Below the pieces are notes generated by a model that was not told the origin of the DNA, searched no databases, and saw only the letters and a list, made by a program, of their open reading frames with translations. DNA of 64,000 bases from Occultella glacieicola (lineage in GTDB: Bacteria > Actinomycetota > Actinomycetes > Actinomycetales > Beutenbergiaceae). This document shows, piece after piece, positions 18,714 to 27,238 of this stretch; position 1 is the first letter of the stretch, and each line of letters starts with the position of its first letter. Made by a program: the position numbers and the translations under genes. The DNA is taken from positions 310,001 through 374,000 of the forward strand of contig NZ_SMNA01000001.1 of NCBI RefSeq assembly GCF_004353825.1, in the 5' to 3' direction.

Positions 18714-19949
18714 ATGGCGGCACGAACGACGGGGGCGGGTGCCTCGACCGGCCGGCCGGAGGACTGGGACCGGCTCCTGGCGCGCCGCCTCGCGACCCAC
18801 CGCCTGCTCGACCCGGAGCCGGCCGGAGCGGACCGCGCGCAGGCGATGACCGCCGTCGTCGATGCGATCCTGGGCGCGCACGCCCAGGTGATGGTGGCCG
18901 GTGAGACGTCGATCGGCCTGCGCGTGGACGGCGCGACCCGCTCCGACGTGCGCCACGCCGTCGAGGAGACGCGCACCCTCGTGAAGGCCCACGGCCCGCG
19001 GGGGACGGTGCATCTGCTCTCCGCCGACGGGCTGGCCCGGTGGGTCGGTGCGATGAGCTGGATCGGGGCCTCGGGCTCGACCCCTCCCGTCGCGATGCGG
19101 CTCACCCCGGAGCAGACCGAGACGGTCCTGGCGGCGCTCGGCACGGCCCTGGCCGGTGCCGAGCTGACCGTCGACGAACTCGACGAGGCAGTCATCGGGG
19201 CCACCGGACCGTGGGCCGGTGACCTGGTGATGCCGGCCTTCGGTGGCTACTGGCCGAGGTGGCGGCAGCTGATCGGCACCTCGGGTCATCGCGGCCTGCT
19301 CTGCTTCGGTCGGCCGCGGGGCCGGAAGGTGACGTACACGAGTCCGAGGACGTGGCTGCCCGGGTTCGATCCGCGGCCCGGGGCGCGCGCCGCCGTCGAC
19401 CTCGTGCACGCCTACCTGGCCGGGTACGGGCCGGCCACCGCCGCCGAGTTCGCGACCTGGCTGGCGATCCGGCCCGCCCGCGCCGTGGAGCTGTTCGCAC
19501 GCGCCGAGCAGGACCCGCGCCTGGTCCGGGTCGACCGGGTCGACCGGGTCGACCGGGGCGCTGCCGGCGTCGGCGTCGCCTGCCTGGACGTGGCCGACGC
19601 GCCGGACGTCGAGCCGGGAATGGGACAGGTCCGGCTGCTCCCGCTCTTCGACGCCTACGGGGTGGGCAGCCGGCCGAGGGAGCGGATCTTTCCGGGCCGG
19701 GCGTCCGAGCGGGCTCTCGCCGGCGGGCAGGCGGGGAACTTCCCGGTCGTGCTCGTCGACGGGGTGGTGGCCGGCGTCTGGCACCAGCGCCTGGCCGGCA
19801 AGCGGGTGCGGATCACGGTCGAGATGCTCGAGCCGCCCACGGCGGCGCGGCGCAACGCCGTCGAGGACCAGGTGGACCGGGTGGCCGCCGTGCTCGAGGC
19901 CACGCCGGACCTGACGTTCGGGGAGATCACCGTCGGCGCCCACGCCTGA
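18714..19949 (+). CDS. Winged-helix DNA-binding protein of the HTH_42/AlkZ-like family
   Basis: 411 residues from an ATG at 18714, with GAGGGGA upstream. The whole length matches the HTH_42 winged-helix family: WDRLLARRLATHRLLDPEP at the start, AILGAHAQVMVAGETSIGLRV, the conserved RGTVHLLSADGLARWVGAM, then GRKVTYTSPRTWLPG and the C-terminal VDGVVAGVWHQRLAGKRVRI. The family includes AlkZ/YcaQ DNA glycosylases that unhook interstrand crosslinks, and AlkX-like paralogues; the glycosylase chemistry is not proven here. A triplicated nonamer (GTCGACCGG, 19531-19557) gives VDRVDRVDR inside the protein, a probable slippage site. It precedes a GAP-family gene on the same strand. Confidence 0.85.
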   Translation: MAARTTGAGASTGRPEDWDRLLARRLATHRLLDPEPAGADRAQAMTAVVDAILGAHAQVMVAGETSIGLRVDGATRSDVRHAVEETRTLVKAHGPRGTVHLLSADGLARWVGAMSWIGASGSTPPVAMRLTPEQTETVLAALGTALAGAELTVDELDEAVIGATGPWAGDLVMPAFGGYWPRWRQLIGTSGHRGLLCFGRPRGRKVTYTSPRTWLPGFDPRPGARAAVDLVHAYLAGYGPATAAEFATWLAIRPARAVELFARAEQDPRLVRVDRVDRVDRGAAGVGVACLDVADAPDVEPGMGQVRLLPLFDAYGVGSRPRERIFPGRASERALAGGQAGNFPVVLVDGVVAGVWHQRLAGKRVRITVEMLEPPTAARRNAVEDQVDRVAAVLEATPDLTFGEITVGAHA

Positions 19950-20074
19950 ACCGCGCCGGCTACCGGGCCGGGACGCGGGCGCGCTAGCGTTCGACCTGCC
20001 TGCCCGCGGGGTCCGCCGGGTTGTGCCGTCGGCCGGCCGGACGTTCGCGGACCACCAGAGGCGAGGTGGGCACG

Positions 20075-20776
20075 ATGCTCGAAGTGCTGGGCGCCATCCT
20101 TCCCTTCGCACTCGGGGTGTCGGTGAGCCCGGTCCCGGTCATCGTGAGCGTGCTGATCCTGCTCTCGCCGCGCTCGCGCGCGAACGGCCTCGCCTTCCTG
20201 CTCGGCTGGACGGTCGGCGTCGCCGCGGTCGTCGCCGTCCTCACCGCCCTCGCCCGCTACCTGCCCACCGACTCCGGCGACGGTCCGAACCCGGTGGCCG
20301 GTGTGCTGCAACTGGCACTCGGGCTGTGGCTGCTGGTCCTGGCGTGGCGCAAGTTCCGACCGGGCGAGCCCGATGCCGAGGCCGCGGTCGACCCGGACAC
20401 CGGGCTCCCGGTCCCGGAGCTGCCCGGCTGGATGTCATCGGTCGCGAGCACCACGCCGGCCCGGTCGTTGCGCGGTGGCGTGTTGTTCGCCGGTGCGAAC
20501 CCGAAGAATCTCGCATTCGCGGCCGGCGCCGCCATCGCCATCGGCACGGCGGGCCTGCCCGTCGGCGATGTCGTCCTGCTCGTCGCGGCCTACACCGTGA
20601 TCGCGTCGCTGACGGTGCTGCTGCCGGTCGGGGTGCACCTGGCGTTCCCGGCGCGGACGCAGCAGCCGTTGCGGGCTCTCGAGGTGTGGCTCGTGCGCAA
20701 CAACGCCACGATCGGCGTCGTCCTCCTGCTCGTCTACGGCGTTCTTCTGATCGGTCAGGGCATCGGGAGCTTCTAG
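20075..20776 (+). CDS. GAP-family (Sap-like) six-helix membrane transporter
   Basis: 233 residues. I use the ATG at 20075 because it follows GAGGTGGG and opens directly into the first membrane helix (LGAILPFALGVSVSPVPVIVSVLILL). Six hydrophobic segments are visible, three on each side of a polar loop at about 98-130 carrying TPARSLRGGVLFAGANPKN. The SPVPVI start and GGxLxAxNPKN repeat are characteristic of the GAP/LysE-like family, whose best-known member in mycobacteria (Gap/Sap) helps export glycopeptidolipid or sulfolipid. The cargo here is unknown. It is followed by a terminator hairpin. Confidence 0.88.
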   Translation: MLEVLGAILPFALGVSVSPVPVIVSVLILLSPRSRANGLAFLLGWTVGVAAVVAVLTALARYLPTDSGDGPNPVAGVLQLALGLWLLVLAWRKFRPGEPDAEAAVDPDTGLPVPELPGWMSSVASTTPARSLRGGVLFAGANPKNLAFAAGAAIAIGTAGLPVGDVVLLVAAYTVIASLTVLLPVGVHLAFPARTQQPLRALEVWLVRNNATIGVVLLLVYGVLLIGQGIGSF

Positions 20777-20803
20777 CCGGCCGGGGTCCTCACGCGGCCG
20801 CAA

Positions 20804-20829
20804 CCCGGCCCCCGCACGCGGGGACCGGG
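20804..20829. terminator. GC-rich terminator hairpin between convergent genes
   Basis: Arms CCCGGCCCCCGC and GCGGGGACCGGG (one C-A mismatch) with a minimal loop. It sits between genes ending at 20776 (+) and 20844 (-). Confidence 0.75.
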
Positions 20830-20843
20830 CTGGGCGTGAGCGT

Positions 20844-22298
20844 TCAGGCCAGCCGGTTGCGCTGGGCGTTCTCGGTGTCGAGAAGCCCGTGCAGGTGACC
20901 GTCCGTGCCATCGAGGACGAACCCGGGGCGGCTCACCGAGTGGTTCTCGGTGCTCCGCTCATCGGTCCGGGTGCCGCTGTCGTCGGTGACGGCACCGGTG
21001 CTCTGCGTGCTCGAGGCGTCGGCGATCTCGGACGCGAAGCCCGAGTCTCCGATCGCGAACGGGAACGCGTAGCCGATCAGGTGCACGGAACTGCTGTCGG
21101 AACGGTCGGCGTCACCGGCCGAGGCCGAGGCGTCCGACCGGGTGTCGGTCCAGACCCAGGGCGCTCCGGTGACGTCGCCGGTCTGCCCGACGAACGCGGT
21201 GCGGGTGGAGTCCCACACGTGCTCCGTCGAGGTGGCGGTGCCCTCGTCGTCGGCGACGGTCGAGGTGGTGTGCCGCTCGCCGGTGGTGGCGGACTCACCC
21301 GCGGTGGTCAGGCCACCGAGGTGGAACGGTGCGCCCGCCACGATCGCGGTGTCGGACGCCGACGCCGAGGCGTCGACACCGTCGACCCCGCCCGCCTGGG
21401 TGGCGGCCGAGTCGGTGCTGTTCCAGAGCCCGGCCGCCGGCTCGAGGGCGAGGTCCAGTCCGTCGACGCCGATGGCGTTCGACGACGACTCCGAGACGGC
21501 CTCGGAGGTGGTGGCGGTTCGCTCGGAGTTCGTCACGCTCGACTCGGTCTCCCGCTCGGAGGAACGCTCGTCCGCAGCCGCGGCGGTGATCCCCTCGAAC
21601 GAGATCGGCGACGAGGCCTCGATCGCGGTCTGCGAGGAGGACTCGGCGCCGTCGACGCCGTGCTCGTCACCGGTGGAGGTGGCCGCCGACTCGCGGTCAC
21701 CGCTCAGGGCGGCGGTCGGGTCGATGTCGAGCTGGCCGACCTCGAGCGCACCACCGGTGGCGGAGGACTCCGACGTCGACTCGGTGGTCGACGCCGTGCC
21801 CTCGTCCGTGGTGGTCGCGGCCGACTCCTCGGAGCTGCTCTCCGACTGCTGCGCGCCGGTGACGGTGACGCCGCCGACGCTGATCGGGGCCTGCACCTCG
21901 GCGGCGGAACTCAGCGAGTCCTCCGTCGAGGCGCTGTCACCGGCCTCGTCGGACGAGGTCCAGCTCTCGGTGTCGAGCATCGCAGCCGGGTCGACCGCGA
22001 TCTCGCCGACGTCGATCCCGAGCTCGCTGTGCGAGGAGGACTCCTGCGCACTCGCGGTCTCGATGGTGTCGCCGTTCTCGTCGGTCTGTGACGAGGACTG
22101 CTGCTCCGAGGAGTGGTCCTCGGTCTCGATGCCGAGCGACAGTCCGCCCAGCTCGATGGGTGCGGCGATCGAGGACTCGGTGGAACTGTCCTGCTCGTGA
22201 CTGCCGGTGTCGTCGGCGTACGCGGCGAGCGAGCCGGCGAGCCAGAGCCCGCCCGCCAGTCCCGCGACGCCGAGGCTTCGTTGCATCCAGGTCTTCAT
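20844..22298 (-). CDS. Secreted Ser/Thr-rich protein with about 92-residue two-motif repeats
   Basis: 484 residues with a Sec-type signal peptide (MKTWMQRSLGVAGLAGG, cleavage likely near AYA-DD at 28). I recognise no family. A motif of the type APIxxGGxTxxG recurs at 45-56, 136-148, 229-240 and 322-334. A second motif (GIDVGEIAVDPAAML-like) recurs at 93-108, 185-198 and 276-291. Each motif returns about every 92 residues, and the gaps are very rich in Ser, Thr, Glu and Asp. The C-terminus lacks LPxTG and a membrane helix, so the protein is probably released or held non-covalently. The Ser/Thr linkers would suit O-mannosylation. It is downstream of, and probably co-transcribed with, another secreted repeat protein. 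Confidence 0.85.
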   Translation of the reverse strand: MKTWMQRSLGVAGLAGGLWLAGSLAAYADDTGSHEQDSSTESSIAAPIELGGLSLGIETEDHSSEQQSSSQTDENGDTIETASAQESSSHSELGIDVGEIAVDPAAMLDTESWTSSDEAGDSASTEDSLSSAAEVQAPISVGGVTVTGAQQSESSSEESAATTTDEGTASTTESTSESSATGGALEVGQLDIDPTAALSGDRESAATSTGDEHGVDGAESSSQTAIEASSPISFEGITAAAADERSSERETESSVTNSERTATTSEAVSESSSNAIGVDGLDLALEPAAGLWNSTDSAATQAGGVDGVDASASASDTAIVAGAPFHLGGLTTAGESATTGERHTTSTVADDEGTATSTEHVWDSTRTAFVGQTGDVTGAPWVWTDTRSDASASAGDADRSDSSSVHLIGYAFPFAIGDSGFASEIADASSTQSTGAVTDDSGTRTDERSTENHSVSRPGFVLDGTDGHLHGLLDTENAQRNRLA

Positions 22299-22391
22299 GG
22301 TCTCTCTTCCGATAGGTGGGCAGCCGACGGTGGCCGGTCCGCCCGGGATGGTGCGCGGCGGTCGCCGGCACCGGGTTCGGAGCGAGAGGGG

Positions 22392-23633
22392 TCAGTCCGG
22401 GGCGAAGCCCGGACGCGTGCTCAGTGGATCTGCGAGGAGGTCGTCCTCGCCACGGTCACCGGCCCCGAGCAGGGCCGGGACGGGAGTGGCTGCCGCCAGC
22501 ACCGCGTGCTCGGAGGAGGCGTGCACACCGCCGCTGGAGCCGAACGCCGAGGTGGGCGGCAGCGGGGCGGGCAGCGGCCGCGGCTGACCGTCGGCGGGTC
22601 CCGGACGGTCACCGGTGGGGGCCGAGCCGGCCGTGGTCCCGACGGTGCCCACGGTGCCCACGGTGCCCACGGTGCCCACGGTGCCCGCGGTGGGCGACGA
22701 GGAGGGTGCGACGGCGCCGGCCGGGTCCAGGATGGCGTCGTCCACGGTCGGTGCTGGGCCGGTGTCCGGACCCCCGACGGCGGCCGGGATCGTTCGCGAG
22801 GAGTCCTGCGGTGTGTCCGGGGTGCGCGGCGGGCTCGGCGTTGTCGGGCTCCCGGGGACGACTCCCGAGCCGGGCAGCAGCGGGTCGGTGATCGGGGCGA
22901 TGGCGTCGGTGACCGGGGCGAGTGCCCCCGTGATCGGTTCGACGGCGTCGACGACCGGGCCGAGCGCGGCCGTGATCGGGCGCAGGGCGTCGTTGACCGG
23001 CGCCAGAGCCCCGCCGGTGCTGCCGAGCACGGGCTCGACGACGGGAGCGATCGCCTCGACGACCGGCTCGGTGAGCGCGCCGGCCGAGGACGCGACGACG
23101 GGTTCGACGATCGTGTCGGTGACCGGCTCGACGACGGTGTCGGTGACCGGCTCGACGACGGTGTCGGTGACCGGCTCGACGACGGCGTCGGTGACGGGTT
23201 CGAGGACGGTGTCGGTGACGGGTTCGACGACCGTCTCCGTGACCGGTGGCACGACCGATTCGGCGACTGGTTCGACGACGGGCTCAACGACGGTCTCGGC
23301 GACCGGTTCGACGACGGCCTCGGTGACGGGTTCGACGACGGTCTCCGTGACCGGTGCCACGACGGTCTCGGCGACCGGTTCGGCCAGGGTCTCGGCCACG
23401 CTGGTGACCGGGTCGGTCACGGGCTGCCCGACCTCCTCGACGAGCCCGCCCAACAGGCCGGCGCCCTCGTCGCCCTCACCGTCGTCCGCGGCGGCCGGTC
23501 CGGCGAGGAGTACCCCGACGCCGATCGCCCCGCAGACCAGCAGCAGGCTCCGCAGCAGCAGGCGCAGCCATCGGGCGACGGCGACGTGGTGAGGGCGCGC
23601 GGGGGCCCGCTCGGCCATCACTGCCGAGGCCAT
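22392..23633 (-). CDS. Exported proline-repeat protein (12 octads then 6 heptads)
   Basis: 413 residues. I use the ATG at 23633, which has GGAGG 7 nt upstream. Basic N-terminus, hydrophobic segment at 23-45 and cleavage likely after GPAAA (about 49). Residues 79-178 are 12 octapeptides of the form V-T-D/E-T-V-V-E-P, with one half unit at 119-122. Residues 212-253 are six heptapeptides of the form P-V/I-T-D-A-I-A. The C-terminal part is Pro/Gly/Thr-rich and contains five GTV units (22642-22686 at DNA level). No catalytic domain or sorting signal is visible. The regular proline spacing suggests a stiff wall-spanning stalk. Family unknown; it is upstream of the 484-residue secreted repeat protein. 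Confidence 0.85.
   Translation of the reverse strand: MASAVMAERAPARPHHVAVARWLRLLLRSLLLVCGAIGVGVLLAGPAAADDGEGDEGAGLLGGLVEEVGQPVTDPVTSVAETLAEPVAETVVAPVTETVVEPVTEAVVEPVAETVVEPVVEPVAESVVPPVTETVVEPVTDTVLEPVTDAVVEPVTDTVVEPVTDTVVEPVTDTIVEPVVASSAGALTEPVVEAIAPVVEPVLGSTGGALAPVNDALRPITAALGPVVDAVEPITGALAPVTDAIAPITDPLLPGSGVVPGSPTTPSPPRTPDTPQDSSRTIPAAVGGPDTGPAPTVDDAILDPAGAVAPSSSPTAGTVGTVGTVGTVGTVGTTAGSAPTGDRPGPADGQPRPLPAPLPPTSAFGSSGGVHASSEHAVLAAATPVPALLGAGDRGEDDLLADPLSTRPGFAPD
22642..22686. repeat. Five tandem copies of a nonamer inside the proline-repeat gene
   Basis: The unit ACGGTGCCC is repeated five times without interruption and encodes a GTV run on the minus strand. Such an array can change copy number by slippage in steps of three codons without frameshift. 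Confidence 0.9.
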
Positions 23634-23737
23634 CGGACCACCTCCCGTCTGGAACACCGACGAACATCCGCACCTCGTCCGTCACCACCCATTCGGAAGC
23701 CGGACAGGATCGGATGGGTGCCGATTCCCCGAGGGCA

Positions 23738-24664
23738 TCAGCCGCGCCCGGGCAGGTGGGTGCGCGCGGCCATCCGGGGTCCGCGCCGCGGCGGTGCCAC
23801 CCCGGCGGCCATCACGAGGCGTTGCACCCGGCCGCGATGCGGACGGAACGGTTCGAGCAGAACGGCCAGTTCGCCGTCGTCCACCGTTCTCCCGGTGAGC
23901 GCCCACCCGACGTTACGGGCGACGTGGTAGTCGCCGAAACTCACCGCGTCGGCGTCGCCGAACACGCGCGAGCGCACCTCCGCGCTGGTCCACACGCCCA
24001 CGCCCGAGAGCGAGAGCAGGGCCCGGTCGGCGTCCGCGGACGAGCCGCGGGCGAGTCGCTCCAGGGACGGCGCGACCCGCGCGGCGGCGACGATCGCGCG
24101 CGAGCGGGCCGGGTCGATGCCCAGGTGCAGCCACTCCCAGCTGGGGATCGCCGCGAGCGCGGCCGCCGCGGGCGGCGCCCGCAGACCATGGTTACCGGCG
24201 GGGCCGGGCGCGGGTTCGCCGTGGCGCTGGACGAGTCTGCGCCAGGACCCGAACGCCTCCGCCCCGGTGACCTTCTGCTCGATGACCGTCGGGACCAGCG
24301 CCTCCAGGACCAGGTGGGTACGGGTCAGGGGCAGGTGCGGGTGCCGACGGGCGAGCGGTGCGAGCGCCGGGTGCGCGGCCGGCTCGAACCCGGTGTCGTC
24401 GTCGAACGCGCCGAGCATCGCGGGGACGGCATCGAGGACCCACGCCGCGCCGTCGCCCCAGGCCAGCGCGTGCACCGGTGCGGCCGGCTCGTCCTGCTGC
24501 AGCCGGAGCGCCGCGGTCCCCCGGGGCGTGCGCACGCCGCGCCAGTAGGCGCCACCAGGCTCGCGTCGGAAGCACGGGTCGTACGCGCCGCGGCGCAGTG
24601 CCGACAGCGTCGGCCCCAGAGGGGTCGCCCGGACCGGCTGCCAGGTGCGCTCCAGCCCGCTCAC
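23738..24664 (-). CDS. AlkA-like DNA-3-methyladenine glycosylase (HhH-GPD family)
   Basis: 308 residues from a GTG at 24664. The helix-hairpin-helix with GPD-type loop reads LSLSGVGVWTSAEVRSRVFG at about 217-236. The likely catalytic aspartate is Asp245 in SFGDYHVARNV, in the same place as the AlkA aspartate, and LVPTVIEQKVTGAEAFGSW is the conserved helix before it. The enzyme should remove alkylated bases from DNA in the cytosol as the first step of base-excision repair. There is no Ada-like or Fe-S cluster extension. It is divergent from a small SRPBCC gene and downstream of nothing on its strand. Confidence 0.88.
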   Translation of the reverse strand: MSGLERTWQPVRATPLGPTLSALRRGAYDPCFRREPGGAYWRGVRTPRGTAALRLQQDEPAAPVHALAWGDGAAWVLDAVPAMLGAFDDDTGFEPAAHPALAPLARRHPHLPLTRTHLVLEALVPTVIEQKVTGAEAFGSWRRLVQRHGEPAPGPAGNHGLRAPPAAAALAAIPSWEWLHLGIDPARSRAIVAAARVAPSLERLARGSSADADRALLSLSGVGVWTSAEVRSRVFGDADAVSFGDYHVARNVGWALTGRTVDDGELAVLLEPFRPHRGRVQRLVMAAGVAPPRRGPRMAARTHLPGRG

Positions 24665-24747
24665 CTCGCGAGTGTAGGCACGGCTGCCGGGATGATTCCC
24701 CCGGGCGGGGGATCCGCCGCCGGCCGGCCGCTGACAGCCTCAAGGTC

Positions 24748-25293
24748 ATGAGCCTCGCCGACCAGTTCCTGCCGACCGCCGAGTTCGCCGAACGGCACGC
24801 GACCGTCATCGACGCGCCACGTGACGTCGTCTGGGACGCCCTGATGGCGTTCCGCTTCCGGGACCTGCGCCTCGCCGCCCCACTGTTCGCGGCCCGCGCC
24901 GTGATCGGGGTGGCCTTGAACGGACGACGGTACCGGCCGCCGTCGGGCGCGATGTTCCTGCCGCTCGCGCAGGAGGAGGGCCGCGAGCGTGTGCTCGGGC
25001 TGCTCGGCCGGTGGTGGCGGTTCGGCGAGGCCGACTCCCGGGCCGACGTCCGCGACGCCCACGACTTCCGCGCGTTCGACGAACCCGGCTACGGCAAGGC
25101 GATCATGGCCTTCGAACTGGAGGATGCGGGGCCGGGGCGCACCCGGGTGGTGACCCGGACGCGGATCGTGACGACCGACGCTGCGGCGCATCGGGCGATG
25201 GCGCGTTACTGGCTGCTGATCCGCCCGGGCAGCGGGTTCACCCGGCATCTCATGCTGCGGGCGATCGGGCAGCGGGCGCGCGACGCGGCGTAG
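24748..25293 (+). CDS. SRPBCC/START-like small ligand-binding protein
   Basis: 181 residues from an ATG at 24748, with AAGG just upstream. The N-terminus ATVIDAPRDVVWDALMAFRFRDLRLAAPLFAARA has the strand-then-helix beginning of polyketide-cyclase/START-type proteins. The middle strand GKAIMAFELEDAGPGRTRVVTRTRIVTTDAAAHRAM and the final long helix SGFTRHLMLRAIGQRARD also fit that fold. No catalytic residues can be assigned and no ligand is known. It is followed by a possible terminator (CCGGCCCG / CGGGCCGG at 25310-25334) before the dehydrogenase gene. Confidence 0.75.
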   Translation: MSLADQFLPTAEFAERHATVIDAPRDVVWDALMAFRFRDLRLAAPLFAARAVIGVALNGRRYRPPSGAMFLPLAQEEGRERVLGLLGRWWRFGEADSRADVRDAHDFRAFDEPGYGKAIMAFELEDAGPGRTRVVTRTRIVTTDAAAHRAMARYWLLIRPGSGFTRHLMLRAIGQRARDAA

Positions 25294-25309
25294 GCGGCGT
25301 CGGCACCGG

Positions 25310-25334
25310 CCGGCCCGAGGGGTGAGCGGGCCGG
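25310..25334. terminator. Possible terminator hairpin after the SRPBCC gene
   Basis: Arms CCGGCCCG and CGGGCCGG with a 9-nt loop, 16 nt after the stop at 25293. The DNA is GC-rich, so chance pairing is possible. Confidence 0.45.
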
Positions 25335-25368
25335 ACGGAGTGCGGCGCCGACGGCTACGGTGCGGGGC

Positions 25369-26391
25369 ATGGATCCATCGGTGAACACGCGCACCCCCGC
25401 GACGGTGCGCTGGGGCATCATCGGCGTCGGCAACGTCACGGAGGTCAAGAGCGGACCCGGCTTCCAGCAGGCCGACGCCTCCGAGCTCGTCGCGGTGATG
25501 CGCCGGGACGGCGCCAAGGCCGCGGACTACGCGCGTCGCCACGGTGTGCCCCGCTCCTACGACGACGCCGAGGCCCTGATCCATGACGACGAGGTCGACG
25601 CCGTCTACATCGCCACGCCTCCGGACTCGCACCGCGACTACGCGATCGCCGTCCTCGAGGCCGGCAAGCCCGTCTATGTCGAGAAGCCGATGGGCCGCAC
25701 CACCGTCGAGTGCGAGCAGATGAACGCCGCCGCGCAGCGCGCCGGGCTGCCGCTGTTCGTCGCCTACTACCGGCGCGCCATGCCGCGGTTCGTCACGGTC
25801 AAGGACCTGCTCGACGGCGGCGCGATCGGTACGGTGCAGGCCGTCGCCATCCGCAACCAACAGCCGGCGCCGATCGCCGAGGGCGGCGAGATGCCGTGGC
25901 GGGTGCGACCGGAGATCTCCGGGGGCGGTCACTTCGTGGATCTTGCGTCCCACACGCTGGACCTGCTCGACCATCTGCTCGGGCCGATCGCGCGGGTCAG
26001 CGGGTACGCCGCGAACCGTTCCGGCGCCTACCCGGCGGAGGACCTGGTCAGCGCGGCGTTCGAGTTCTCCTCCGGCGTGGGGGGCACCGGCCTGTGGTGC
26101 TACGCCGCCGGGGAGTACCGCGACGAGGTCGAGGTGATCGGGGATGCCGGGTCGCTGACCTTCTCGACGTTCGCGCAGGAGCCGCTGCGACTGTTGCGCG
26201 GCGACGTCGAGGAACGGATCGAGGCGCCGTACCCGGCCACCGTGCAACAGCCCCTGATCCAGGCCGTCGTCGACGACCTCACCGGGGTGGGCACCAGCCC
26301 GAGCACCGGGACCAGCGCCATCCGCACCGCGCGGATCGTCGACACCCTGCTCGCCTCCTACCGCGCCGAGCACGGGCTGACCTTCGTCTGA
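25369..26391 (+). CDS. Gfo/Idh/MocA-family NAD(P)-dependent oxidoreductase
   Basis: 340 residues from an ATG at 25369 (a GTG 9 nt earlier is also possible). N-terminal Rossmann motif GIIGVGNV at about 15-22 and the family's EKP motif as YVEKPMGRTTVECEQMN, where Lys helps catalysis. The C-terminal beta-sheet domain contains GGHFVDLASHTLDLLDHLLG, whose His/Asp residues line the active site. These enzymes oxidise or reduce sugars, inositols or related polyols. The stop overlaps the start of the TauE/SafE gene (TGATG), so the two are translationally coupled; a sugar-sulfonate or similar pathway is a guess from the pairing only. Confidence 0.93.
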   Translation: MDPSVNTRTPATVRWGIIGVGNVTEVKSGPGFQQADASELVAVMRRDGAKAADYARRHGVPRSYDDAEALIHDDEVDAVYIATPPDSHRDYAIAVLEAGKPVYVEKPMGRTTVECEQMNAAAQRAGLPLFVAYYRRAMPRFVTVKDLLDGGAIGTVQAVAIRNQQPAPIAEGGEMPWRVRPEISGGGHFVDLASHTLDLLDHLLGPIARVSGYAANRSGAYPAEDLVSAAFEFSSGVGGTGLWCYAAGEYRDEVEVIGDAGSLTFSTFAQEPLRLLRGDVEERIEAPYPATVQQPLIQAVVDDLTGVGTSPSTGTSAIRTARIVDTLLASYRAEHGLTFV

Positions 26392-27197
26392 TGCCCGCTC
26401 TCACCGACTTCACCGCGCTCGCCTGGGTGCTGCTCGTGGTCGGGGCGCTCATCGTCGGGCTGTCCAAGGCGGCCCTGCCGGGGGCGAACACGATCACCAT
26501 CGCGATCTTCGCGGCGCTGCTGCCGCCGAAGGAGTCGACGGCGGTGCTGTTGATCCTGCTCATCGTCGGGGACGTCTTCGCGGTCTGGGCGTACCGGAAA
26601 CACGCCGACTGGCCGACGTTGAGGCGGCTCGTGCCGACCGTGCTGGTGGGGGTCGCCCTCGGCGTGGTGTTCCTCGCGCTCGCCGGTGATGCGTGGGTGC
26701 AGCGGGTGATCGCGGTCATCCTGCTGCTGGTGATCGGGGTGACGCTCGTGCGCCGGGCCGCTGGGCGGCGGGCGGAGATCCGGGCGGCGGCGCGCTCTGC
26801 GACCGGGGCCGAGACGGTGGAGGCTGAGCCGGCCGGCTCGCTCGCCCGCCGCCTCCAGACCGGCATCTACGGCACGCTCGGCGGCTTCACCACGATGGTC
26901 GCGAACGCCGGCGGGCCCGTGATGTCGATGTACTTCATCGCGTCCCGGTTCTCGGTCAAGCGGTTCCTCGGCACGTCCGCGTGGTTCTTCGCGCTCGTGA
27001 ACGTGACGAAGGTGCCGTTCCAGGCCGGCCTCGGCCTGATCACGGTCCCCGGGCTGCTGCTGGATCTGCTGCTGATCCCGGCCGTGATCGCAGGGGCCTT
27101 CTTCGGCCGGTGGCTGGCACCGCGGATCGACCAGGCGCTGTTCGAGAGGCTGGTCATCGTGCTGACCGTGGCGGGGGCGGTGTACCTGCTCTTCTGA
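26391..27197 (+). CDS. TauE/SafE-family sulfite/sulfonate (organic anion) permease
   Basis: 268 residues starting at the ATG that overlaps the preceding stop. About eight hydrophobic segments fall in two halves, separated by a charged loop (about 117-150). The hallmark GLSKAALPGANTITIAIFA is at 19-37 and its counterpart GTLGGFTTMVANAGGPVMSMYFI begins the second half; both are the conserved repeats of the TauE/SafE family. The family exports sulfite, sulfoacetate or other anions, or in some cases imports them. Substrate unknown here. Translational coupling to the Gfo/Idh/MocA gene suggests that the two act on the same or linked metabolites. Confidence 0.9.
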   Translation: MPALTDFTALAWVLLVVGALIVGLSKAALPGANTITIAIFAALLPPKESTAVLLILLIVGDVFAVWAYRKHADWPTLRRLVPTVLVGVALGVVFLALAGDAWVQRVIAVILLLVIGVTLVRRAAGRRAEIRAAARSATGAETVEAEPAGSLARRLQTGIYGTLGGFTTMVANAGGPVMSMYFIASRFSVKRFLGTSAWFFALVNVTKVPFQAGLGLITVPGLLLDLLLIPAVIAGAFFGRWLAPRIDQALFERLVIVLTVAGAVYLLF

Positions 27198-27238
27198 GGA
27201 TCCGCTCCTGTGAGGCTCGGGTGCGCGATGATGACGCC

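Noticed and set aside
22642-23420. Regular short repeats that could suggest a CRISPR array
   Set aside because: Units are 9 and 24 bp, are multiples of three, have no unique spacers and encode in-frame peptide repeats of an exported protein; there are no cas genes.
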